64,000 nucleotides of DNA from Tulasnella sp. 424. Taxonomy: Eukaryota > Basidiomycota > Agaricomycetes > Cantharellales > Tulasnellaceae. Positions 33,759 to 43,517 of the stretch are shown one piece after another. Made by a program: the position numbers and the translations under genes. The stretch is from assembly GCA_019633425.1 (NCBI GenBank), contig WSUB01000013.1, positions 124,001 through 188,000 of the forward strand. The letters run 5' to 3'. Each line of letters begins with the position of its first letter. Position 1 is the stretch's first letter. Under the pieces are notes generated by a model. It was not told the DNA's origin. It did not search any database and was given only the letters and a program-made list of their open reading frames with translations.

Positions 33759-35041
33759 GCTCCTTACTAGTTCTCCGGTATGGCTCCCAGCTTCTTTGAG
33801 GAAGGCTTTTCATCTAACAACGCCTCGCCTTGCAGAATCCAGGCTTGAATCAATACTTTTTTCTCCTCTCTGTAGTTCTTGGCCATTTCCTTTCCCCCAG
33901 CGTGCTGCTCCTTCGTGCTTCCCTGACTGCTTCGTCCTTGTTCCCGTCCCGAGATGATCCCGTGTCTTGTATCCTTCGAGTTCGAATTTCGCCTGTAGTA
34001 TCCCCAGTGCAAGCGTTGCATCTGCTGTACAAAAGATAAAAAAAAATCTCTTTCTGATGCTTGTTGTGGGTCAAATGTGGGAGAGCTGTGGGCTGAGCGG
34101 TTAATTGCTGCTAATTTCGTTACAACAGGATGTCTCATGTTCCCCCTATCCGGACCACGCCGGTCGGGACAAGTGTCCCCGCCAGTAAAAACAAATACCA
34201 TAATATACAGAGAATATGTACTAGCCTTCATATGCATGTAATGATTTCTCGAGCGACAATAGACCTAGAATTCGGCATTCCAAGGAACCGGGCGCAATGG
34301 GAAGACATGGATACTTGCGATTGTTTTTGATGTTTGTTGGAATCATTGGTCTTGGAAGAGAGAAACAAGAGGCCTCGTTGTAAGGTGGCAACATTACCAA
34401 CGCAAATCGTCGCTCAACATTGATTTTGATTAGCAGACAAAGGTTCTCCCGGGCTGTGAGCTCCTAAAGAGTCACGAAAAAACCTAAATTTCTAATCATA
34501 GTAATCCTCAGAGCTTCTCAGACGCAGACCGAGGGCCATGGGGCACCCACCGCCCACTTGGTAAGGAACCGGAGTCCGGTAATGTAAAAACTAGTCTCCC
34601 GGTCAGCGGCCGCACCGTCCCAAGTGGCAGCGCCGGTCCGGTTGCACCGGTAAGAGATTGTCACGGTGTACCTTATGCGCCTGGTATAACGAAATCGTAC
34701 ACTATTACCCATTCTGGTGAGGGCTAGACCTACTCAGAGCGCGAAGGACCAGTCACCCACGTTATTACTTCTGTAAGTCCAATAAACACTTTATAGAAGT
34801 AAACAGTTGTATGTCGGTAGCTGTCGAGTGATGTTGGGAAGTGCTCACGGGTTGAAGCGAGTAGTAGTGGCGCGGGAGGGTAACATGAGATAGGTGCGCA
34901 GCCGGCACGGGGCAGACTTCAAACTCCGACGGTGCCTTGGTCTCAGTCCATATAAAGCCCACCACAATCCTCCACCGACTCACTGCATTTCATCCAATTC
35001 CCCCCTCCACCGTTCATCTAAGACACCACATTTTCAAAGCA
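33759..35041. other. Spacer between RRM copies 2 and 3
   Basis: 33759-34115 is the RRM 3' flank shared by all copies. 34115-34720 is unlike the rest of the array and not recognised; it has no coding signal. From about 34730 the repeat resumes (actcagagcgcgaagg, cactttatagaagtaaacag) as the promoter of copy 3. Confidence 0.6.
34951..34956 (+). promoter_or_regulatory. TATA box, RRM copy 3
   Basis: TATAAA in tcagtccatataaagccc, 91 bases before the ATG. Confidence 0.6.
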
Positions 35042-35897
35042 ATGTCAGAAGGAAAGGTTTATGTTGGTTAGTTTCGTCCTGCTCTCCTGTAAACAGTTGT
35101 CTTCAGTCTGCGGTCGTGTCGGATCTGCCTGAGCGCTGTTGAGAACGCACCTTTGAGTCCTGACGTTGTCTGCCCGCATGTTATTCTATAATCGTGGATC
35201 CCAAATCCGTTTTGACTATCGTTCAAATGACTCGATATACACTGTGGATATGTGGTGTCAATGCAATCGTTTGCGTTTCGTGGTTTGGTTCGTCTGTCCC
35301 GTTGTCCCCGTGTGTTGCCTTGATCGTTACAGGCAACCTCAGCTGGAATACTAACAGCGACACCCTGAGGGACGCTTTCAGCCAGTTCGGGCAGGTTATT
35401 GACGTGAGTACTTGTCCCCGAGAGCCCCGTATCGCTTGATGTAACGTTGTATACGTGTGGACTGGGTTCCGCGTCCGTGTCCGTGCATCCTCCTTAGTCC
35501 ATTGTCATGACAGACCGCGAGACCGGCCGCTCTCGCGGATTCGGATTTGTCACCTTCAGCTCCACAGAAGAAGCCCAGACTGCTATCGACTCGCTGAATG
35601 AACAAGAACTGGATGGACGTCGCATCAAGGTCAACATGGCTAACGCCCGCGGTAGTGGTGGAGGTATGCCTTATCTCTGACCTTCCCTGAAATAGCAATG
35701 ACAGTTTAACCTAACTCGATCCCATCGTCTCTGCTTATTCAGGCTCCCGTGGCGGTTATGGAGGAGGAGGCTACCAGCAGCAGCCCCGCGGCGGCGGCTA
35801 CGGCCAAGGCGGCTACGGCCAACAAGGCGGCTACAATCAAGGCGGCTACAATCAAGGCGGCTACAGCCAAGGCGGCTACGGTGGTGGCAGCTACTAA
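35042..35897 (+). CDS. Glycine-rich RRM protein, copy 3
   Basis: Exons 35042-35066, 35333-35403, 35498-35663 and 35743-35897 give 138 residues, the longest copy. RNP2 is [14 protein letters not shown] and RNP1 RGFGFVTF; the C-terminal side of the RRM is [20 protein letters not shown]. The tail is [20 protein letters not shown] followed by repeated GGYNQ and GGYSQ units. The N-terminus MSEGKVYV carries one more residue than copies 1, 2 and 4. A single-RRM RNA chaperone role is inferred from the family. This copy and copies 2 and 4 appear fully intact. Confidence 0.87.
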
Positions 35898-36536
35898 GCC
35901 CCTTATCCACTCTCCGGTATGGCTCCCAGCTTCTTTGGGCATGGCTTTTCGTCTAACAAGGTCTTGCTCTGCAGCGTCCAAGCCTGAATCATAACATTTT
36001 TCTCTCTCCTCTCTCTGTAGTTCTTGGCCATTTCCTTTCCCTCAGCGTGCTGCTCCTTCGTGCTTCCTCGACTGCTTCGTCCCTGTTCCCGCCCCGAGAT
36101 GATCCCGTGTCTTGTAATCCTTCGAGTTCGATTTTTGCATGTAGTATCCCCAGTGTAAGCGTTGCATCTGCTGTACAAAATACCAAAAACAAAAGAACTC
36201 TTTCTGATACTGAACCGACTGCGTTGATTGTGGGTTAAATGTGGGAGAGCTGTGCGCACTGAGCGAGTGAATTGCTGGTAATAACTTGATAGTGCCCAGA
36301 GCTAGGTGGAAAAGACCTACTCAGAGAGCGAAGGACGGTTGTGGCGAGGAGTAGTGGCGCACGAGGTGACGGAGGTGACGGCTGGCGACGGAGATCGACA
36401 AGTTGTGGGGAAGGTTTCAAACTCCGACGGCGTCTTGGTCTCAGTCCATATAAAACTCACCACAAACCTCCCGACTCACTGCATTTCATCCAATCCCCCC
36501 CTCCACCGTTCATCTAAACATCAGATTTTCAAAGCA
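35898..36536. other. 3' flank of copy 3 joined to promoter of copy 4
   Basis: The copy 3 3' flank runs to about 36290, where gtgcccagagctaggtgg passes straight into the next unit's promoter. No spacer DNA lies between these two units, making this the tightest joint of the array. Confidence 0.65.
36449..36455 (+). promoter_or_regulatory. TATA box, RRM copy 4
   Basis: TATAAAA in tcagtccatataaaactcac, 88 bases before the ATG. Confidence 0.6.
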
Positions 36537-37347
36537 ATGTCAGCAAAGGTTTATGTCGGTTAGTTTCGTCGTGCATCCCTGTGAACAGCTGTCTCCAGTC
36601 TGCGATCGTGTTGGATCTGCCTGAGCGCTGTGGAGAACGCGCCTTTGATTCCTGACGTCGTCTGCCTGTATGTTATCCCACAATCGCGGATCACAAAATC
36701 CGTTTTTGACTGTCGTTCAAATGACTCGATATACGTTGTGGATATGTGGTGTAAATGCAATCATTTGCGTTTGTGGTTTTGGTTCGTCTGTCTCCGTCGT
36801 CCCCGTGTGGTGCCTTGATCGTTACAGGCAATCTCAGTTGGAATACCAACGACGACAGCCTGAGGCAGGCTTTCGGCGAATTCGGGGAGGTTACTGACGT
36901 GAGCACTTGTCCTCGAGAGCCGCGTATCGTTTGATGTAACGTTTGTATGCGTGTGGACTGGGTTCCGTGTCCGTGCACCGTCCTTAGTCCATCGTCATGC
37001 AAGACCGCGAGACCGGTCGCTCTCGTGGATTCGGATTTGTCACTTACAATAGCCAAGCCGAGGCCGACGCTGCTATCGCCGGGATGCATGACCAAGACCT
37101 CGATGGACGTCGCATCAAAGTCAACCTCGCTAACGCCCGCCCATCCGGTGGTGGAGGTATGGTTTCGCTCTGACCTTCCTGAAATCACGACAACAGTTTA
37201 ACCTAACTCGATCCCATCGCCTCTGCTTATTCAGGCTCCCGTGGTGGTGGTGGTGGCTACGGGGGAGGAGGCTACCAGTCGCGCGGCGGCTACGGCCAAC
37301 AAAGCAGCTACAATCAAGGCGGCGGCTACGGTGGTGGCGGCTACTAA
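36537..37347 (+). CDS. Glycine-rich RRM protein, copy 4
   Basis: Exons 36537-36558, 36828-36898, 36988-37156 and 37235-37347 give 124 residues. The RRM shows [24 protein letters not shown] and RGFGFVTY, with Tyr in place of the usual final Phe of RNP1. The [16 protein letters not shown] segment is closest to copy 1 ([16 protein letters not shown]), suggesting these two share ancestry or conversion. The tail RGGGGGGYGGGGYQSRGGYG through QQSSYNQGGGYGGGGY is intact but shorter than in copies 2 and 3. Confidence 0.87.
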
Positions 37348-38823
37348 GCTCCTTATCCGTTCTCTGGTATGGCTCCAAGCTTCTTTGGGGACGGCTTTTC
37401 ATCTAACAAGGTCTTGCTTTGCAGCGTCCAGGCTTGAATCAATACATTTTTTCCCTTCTCTTTCTGTAGTTCTTGGCCATTTCCTCTTCCCCAGCGTGCT
37501 GCTCCTTCGTGCTTCCTTGACTGCTTCGTCCTTGTTCCCGTCCCGAGATGATACCGTGTCTTGTAATCCTTTGAGTTCGAATTCCGCCTGTAGTAATCCC
37601 AGTGCAAGCGTTGCATCTGCTGTACAAAATACCAAAAAAATCTCGTTCTGATGTTAAAAACAACTGCGTTGGTTGTGTGTCAGATGCCTGGGAGCTGTGC
37701 GGGCTGAGTGGTGTATTGCTGCTAATAATTGCGAAGCAGGTATGCATAACGCCCCTTGACATGCATAACGGCTCTTGACGTGCCGCTCGGCACGTCCCCC
37801 CGAGCCATGGCCAATGATTTACATACTCGACCAGGCTCGATTTTGTCCCCATTGTTTACGCCCTCTTGCGCGGTAGCTTTGAGCTGCGGCATACAATTGA
37901 GCACACATTTGATGCCGTGAATTTTGTACAGAATGGTCTGGAACTATCTGTAAATGCCGAGATTCCTACTACTTCACTATTATGTGCTACAACGCCGGGA
38001 TTTCTCTGAGCCCTGGCGGCGACGCATCGACGCCAGCTTTGTGTCTCCTGAGAGACGAGAACGATGTGAGAGGGTCCTTCCACCTCGATGATGATAATCT
38101 AAATTTATTACGCGCGAGCAGACTGCCGTGAGACGCCAAGGTGCGCGGGGGGACAGTACCCCAGATACCCCCGCTTACCCTAGCTACTACCAGAAGAAGG
38201 GAGGAAGACAAATCGATGAGAGCAATCTAAAGGGAAAATCGAGGCTTTTAGCCAAACATATCCAGAGAACAGTAAGGGGAAATCAAGCGGACCTTCCACC
38301 TCGAGCCCAACACGCGACACGCGGGGTTAATCGGCATATCGGAGATTTAGATTCGAATTTCTCCTATGCTGTTATCTAATGGAGGGACATCTCTAAACTA
38401 TCTACGCGAGTTTGGGTGTATTGTAAAGCCATCTAGAGTGGGGCAGATGGGAAAGTGACTTGGTCGAGGCGCGAGGCGCGCACGAAGTGAATTCAACCGC
38501 GGACCAGTCCATCGTAGGACCCATCCTGGTCAGAGCTAGACGGAAAGAGACCGATTCAGAGGGCGAAGGACCAGCGTTATTGTGTTAAGATATTTCTAGA
38601 GACCCGATATACACTTTATAGAAGTAAAAAGTTGTATCTCGATAGCTGCCAGTGATGCCGGCGAGTGTAGCGAGGAGTAGTGGCGCAGGAGGGTGATGTG
38701 AGATCGACAAATTTCAAACTCCGACTGTGCCTTCAGTCCATATAAAACTCACCGCGGACTCACTGCATTTCATCCAATCCCTCCCCCTCCACCGTTCATC
38801 TAAGACATCACATTTTCAAAGCA
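37348..38823. other. Spacer between RRM copies 4 and 5
   Basis: 37348-37735 is the common RRM 3' flank. 37740-37895 matches the CPL1-like gene's upstream flank at 40040-40165 (ccccgagccatggccaat, catactcgaccaggctcg). 37895-38520 is unrelated to the array and not recognised. From about 38530 the common promoter of copy 5 begins. Confidence 0.6.
38741..38747 (+). promoter_or_regulatory. TATA box, RRM copy 5
   Basis: TATAAAA in cagtccatataaaactcacc, 83 bases before the ATG. Confidence 0.6.
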
Positions 38824-39555
38824 ATGTCAGAAGGATCAAAGGTTTTCGTTGGTTAGTTTCGCCATGCTTGTAATCAGTTGTCTCCCGTCTGCGATCGTGG
38901 AGGATCTGCGTGAGCGCTGTTGAGAACGTACCTTTGATTCCTGACGTCGTCTGCCCGCATGTTATCCTACAATCACGGATCACAAATCCGTTCTGACTGT
39001 CGTTCAAATGACTCGATATACACTGTGGATATGTGGTGTAAATGCGATCGTTCGCGTTTCGTGGTTTGGTTCGTTTGTCTCCGTCGTCTGCATGGGTGCC
39101 TTGATCGTTGCAGGCAGCCTCAGCTGGAACACCACCACCGACAACCTGTACACGGCGTTCGGCGAATTCGGACAGGTTACTGATGTGAGCACTTGTCCTC
39201 AGGAGCCCCGTATCGTTTGATGTAACGTTTGTATGCGTGTGGACTGGGTTCCGTGTCCGTGTCCGTGCATCGTCCTTAGGCCATCGTCATGCAAGACCGC
39301 GAGACCGGCCGCTCTCGTGGATTCGGATTCGTCACTTTCAGCAACCCAGACGAAGCCCAGGCTGCTATTCAAGGGTTGAATGAGCAAGAACTCGATGGAC
39401 GTCGCATCAAAGTCAACATCGCTAACGCCCGCCCATCCGGTGGTGGACGTAGTGGAGGAGGTGGAGGTATGGCTTCGCTTTGACCTTCCTGAAATCACGA
39501 CGACAGTTTAACCTAACTCGATCCCATCGTCTCTGCTTATTCAGGCTGGCGGTAA
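38824..39555 (+). CDS. Glycine-rich RRM protein, copy 5 (truncated tail)
   Basis: Exons 38824-38851, 39114-39184, 39280-39466 and 39545-39555 give 98 residues. The RRM is intact: [52 protein letters not shown]. Exon 3 is longer than in the other copies (extra RSGGGGG). The last exon reads GWR and then TAA, and a second frame also meets TAG soon after, although downstream DNA still resembles the tail-coding repeats (ggaggctaccagcagc, ggcggttactaag). The glycine/tyrosine tail is therefore lost. The fifth copy is nearest the CPL1-like gene. Confidence 0.78.
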
Positions 39556-40313
39556 TGGTGGCTACTAGGAAGGAGGCTACCAGCAGCTGCCCCGCGGCCG
39601 CGGCTACAATCAAGGCGGCGACTGTGGTGGCGGTTACTAAGCTCCTTATCCGTTCTCTGGTATGGCTCCAAGCTTCTTTGGGGAAGGGCTTCATCTAACA
39701 AGGTCTTGTCTTGCACCGTCCAGGCTTGAAGCAAAACTGTTTTTTCTCCTCTCTCTGTAGTTCTTGGCCATTTTCCTTTCCCCCAGCGTGCTGCTCATTC
39801 GTGCTTTGTCGACTGCTTCGTCCTTGTCCCCGTCCCGAGATGATCCCGTATCTTGTAATCATTCGAGTTCGAATTTCGCCTGTAGTATCCCCAGTGCAAG
39901 CGTTGCATCTGCTGTACAAAAGACTGAAAAAAAATCTCTTTCTGATGCTGAAACGACTGTGTTGGTTGTGGGTCAAATGTGGGAGAGCCGTGCGGGCTGA
40001 GCAAATTGCTACCAATAATTGCCAAGCAAGTGCGCCGGCGCCCAAGCTTGACGCGCCGCTCAACACGTTCCCCCGAGCCATGGCCAATAATTTACATACT
40101 CGACCAGGCTCGATTTTGTCTCCTTGGTTTACGCCCGCCCGCGTGGTAGCTTTGAGCTGCAGCATATCACTCCCCTACACCAATACTCAAATAAAGTTTG
40201 CAGGCGCCCGGCCCAATGCCCAGTACACCTTCGAGCTCAAGAACCCGGGCCAGCGCCAGGATTTTTGCTCTGCATCGTCACTCTTCGCCAACACTAACAC
40301 CATATTGCCCCTT
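39556..40313. other. 3' flank of RRM copy 5 and CPL1-like promoter
   Basis: It contains the decayed tail-coding remnant, the common RRM 3' flank to about 39990, and the upstream region of the CPL1-like gene, which is copied at 31857-32228 and in part at 37740-37895. Confidence 0.6.
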
Positions 40314-41146
40314 ATGTTCTCCACGCTCCTTTACACCACTTTCTTTACCTTTTGGGCAGCCTGCACTGTTTCTTCCCGAAGGTCCCCATGCCACGAATCA
40401 TTCGACCTCGTACGATTCGAAGGAAAATGTGTTTGCCATAACGCAGAGCTGAACACCTTTGTACGTGAAGAGTGCTTCCCCTTGCGTTCATGATCAATGC
40501 CGGGAGCCATGATGTATTGACCTGCGCTGACGATCTACAACCAGCTACCTTTGAAGTCGGACTGCCATGCGGAGCTTTCGTCGAAGTCCTTAGATTGCGG
40601 GTGGTCCTGCGTAAGTAAAAGTGTTGCTCAGAAAGCTTGCATCCCTGGGGTGGGTGGACTAACTTGGGTACAGGCACCGCAGGTCAGCCAGTCAAGACCA
40701 AGGGCCCAGGTGGCTCAAGAGCCTCTGGTGTTGGCAGACGGCACTGTGAGTTTACCATACTCGTAGATCTTATCATCTCGCTCACGTTGTCTGTCTTTGC
40801 GAAGGTCGCCTCATGCCCGTTCCAGAGGCAAGCTTGCCCCATCTTCTCAGATGACCTGTGGACAACCGGAAGCAACAGAAGCCGAAGAGTCGCACAGGAT
40901 TACGAATGTGTCGCTATCCTCCGCGACTTGGATAACTGCGGAGGCTGCATGTCTACGGGCGAAGGCACGGCATGCACTTCAATCGAAGGGGTTCGTGGGG
41001 CATCCTGCGTCCAAGGGAAATGCGAGATCAGTGAGTCTGGCTGTCACGTTGGCTTCGGGCCGTCCGACGTGGAAGAAAGCATGGTCGGAATGGGCGGGCT
41101 GGTGTCAAGAAAACCTGCGTCAAGCGGTATAAGCACGCTCGAATGA
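40314..41146 (+). CDS. CPL1-like cysteine-rich secreted protein
   Basis: Four exons (40314-40460, 40545-40610, 40674-40745, 40805-41146) give 208 residues. MFSTLLYTTFFTFWAACTVS is a likely signal peptide. Paired cysteines follow (CHESFDL, CVCHNAEL, CHAELSS, CGWSC). The C-terminal half has DYECVAILRDLDNCGGC, GEGTACTSIEGVRGASC and GKCEI, which is the core of the CPL1/priA-type domain common in basidiomycete secreted proteins. CPL1 in Cryptococcus is an effector, but most relatives are uncharacterised, so function here is open. The residues after CEIS may come from a read-through of a further donor (GTGAGT at about 41032), so the exact C-terminus is uncertain. Its first codons are duplicated at 32217. 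Confidence 0.8.
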
Positions 41147-41436
41147 CCCTCTGATATATTCTTGCCTTGCTGTACACTTCACCCAAATCTTTATTATCGT
41201 TATATACCCTTTGCTAGTCGATTCTAATTCTCCCCTCAAATAGGGGCTTTTCCCATTTCTGGGTCAATGAAGATAGGGGCGTAGGACCCTTTGTCAAACA
41301 TGAGCAAAGCGTCGAATTTTTATCAGCGCAGATTTAAATACCGACTCCCCGGGACTTTAGACCACTCGTCTGTACCACATTCCCCGGTTGTTCCACCGTT
41401 CCCTCCCCTCACACATCTACATCAGGTCTATTGAAC

Positions 41437-43284
41437 ATGGCAAAGAAAGGAGCCGCCCCGGTCAAGTCATCTAAAGCTGCCGCGCCCGTAGCGAAGGGAA
41501 AGGCAAAGGCTCAGGTTGGTCATCGTTCATGTGCTTTGCCATCCACCCCAGATACCGGTGGCGGGCATTCTTACTCCCAGAGAAATTTATTAAACCTGCT
41601 AACTCGTTGATTTTATAGCCAGCAAAACCTGCCAAAAAACTTGCTCCTCCGCCACCGAGCGATACCGAATCTTCGTCTGAAGAGGAGGAAGAGGAGCCCA
41701 AATCCAAGGCTAAACCCGCCAACGGAAAGGCGGCCCCTAAAGTGAGTCCCTAGGGCATGAGGTAAATTTTATCGGTATCTGATTCACTTTCCATCTTTAG
41801 AAGGCCAGCAAGAAGTCCGAGAGCGAGTCCGAGTCCGGGTCTGATTCCGACTCTTCGGAGTCGGAGGACGACAAAGCAGTCGTTCCTGCTGCTAAAAAAG
41901 CCGTCGAGGCTACTACAGTCGCTGCCAAGGCGATCGGAAAAGTCGGTGCCAATGCGGCGAAAGCTGCTGTCCCTGCTGCGAAAGCTGTCGTCTCTGCTGT
42001 GACGAGCGGCGTTACGTCCAAGGAAGGCAACAAGGAGTCTTCGAGCTCCAGCGAGAGTGGTTCAGAATCGTCTGATGACGATTCCGACGGATCGTCGGTT
42101 GCGGGTAAAGCCAAGGCCGCGGCGAACGCCGCTGCAGCCAAGGTTAATGGCGGAGTAGCGAAGGCGAAGGATGCCGCAGCTACTACCGCCAAAAAGGCCG
42201 AGGCCAAGGCCAAGTCGGATAGCGAGAGTTCGAGCGAAAGCGACGACTCTGATGAGGACGGTGATGCCCCGATGAAGGATGCTAGCAAGCCTCCCAAGGC
42301 TTCTAAGGTCGAGAGCAAGCCCAATGGCCGTGAGTTCTTTGCTTCGTACGACGACCGTATTGAGACTGAACTGCTACTCCAGTCAAGCGCAAAGCCGAGG
42401 ACGATCAATCGGACTCTTCCAAGAAGCCTCGCCCCGATGCCGAAGGCTCCACCACCATTTTCGTTGGACGACTTAGCTTCAACGTCGACGATGACTGGCT
42501 AAAGAGCGAATTCGACCAGTACGGTACCGTCACCTCATCTCGCGTCATAATCCATAAAGACACCGGCAAGTCAAAGGGATTCGGATACGTCACCTTCGAG
42601 ACTGCAGAGGCTGCCCAAGCCGCTCTTGAGCGCAGTGGCCAGGAGATCGACGGTCGCCCAATCAACGTCGACCTTGCCAACCCAACCTCGGCTCCAGGAG
42701 ACAGGCCTGAACGCCCTGCTAGAAGAAACAGCGACTTTGGTAGTAGGGGCAACGGCAGCCCTCAGAAGCCCACAGGACCGGCCACCAGTACGCTTTTCGT
42801 CGGCAACTTGCCTTTCAGTGCAACTGAAGATCAAGTCTGGGAAAAGTTTGCCGACTTTGGCTCAGTGTCTAGCGTTCGGCTACCGACTGATCGGGAGACT
42901 GGTCAGCCTAAGGGCTTTGGATACGTTGAATTCTTGAACGTTGAGAGCGCCCAAAAGGCGGTGGACAATGGAGCTTCGCTTGAAATCGACGGACGCACTC
43001 CTCGACTTGATGTGAGCGGTTGGCTGATTATTCATTCACTGAATTTCCACTAATCGTCCAATCCGCAATAGTTCTCCCAGCCTCGAGACTCGAATGGCGG
43101 CGGACGTGGCGCTCCCCGAGGGCGTGGCGGACCTCGCGGTGGAAGTCGTGGTGGATTTGGTGGAGGCAGTCGAGGTGGATTTGGTGGGGGAAGCCGAGGT
43201 GGATTCGGTGGAGGACGAGGTCGGGGAGCAGGAGGATCCCGTTACTTTGCACCTCCAGCCGGCAGGAAGACGACGTTCGACTAA
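41437..43284 (+). CDS. Nucleolin/Nsr1-like nucleolar protein, two RRMs and RGG tail
   Basis: Nsr1/Gar2/nucleolin proteins act in the nucleolus in pre-rRNA processing and small-subunit assembly. Five exons (41437-41514, 41619-41741, 41801-42329, 42383-43011, 43072-43284) give 523 residues. The first half alternates Lys/Ala-rich stretches with acidic serine runs (SDTESSSEEEEEE, SESESESGSDSDSSESEDD), likely CK2 sites. A KRKAEDD patch follows. RRM1 has STTIFVGRLSFNVDD and SKGFGYVTFE. RRM2 has TSTLFVGNLPFSATEDQ and PKGFGYVEFL. The tail is a GAR domain of RGG/FGGGSRGG repeats ending in AGRKTTFD. Order and length match the family well. Confidence 0.93.
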
Positions 43285-43517
43285 AATTTTCTTTATGTAT
43301 TTCCTCAACTTTTCCCTGTATTTCGTCGCCCTCCACTCTGTGCACCAAAAATGAAGATCGACCAGTTTCTACATTGTTCCTTTGGCCGTGTTTGCCGTGA
43401 GGAGGACCCTGAGACCCTGGGTCGACGTGTTCGGAATACCGACACATCATCCAAAGCTGCAGCAGACCTTCCACCTTTTCACCACCATCACCCGTTCACC
43501 AACAGCCTGCGTCCAGC

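Noticed and set aside
41797..42408. Minus-strand Ser/Ala-rich ORF of 203 codons
   Set aside because: It mirrors the acidic serine repeats of the nucleolin-like gene.
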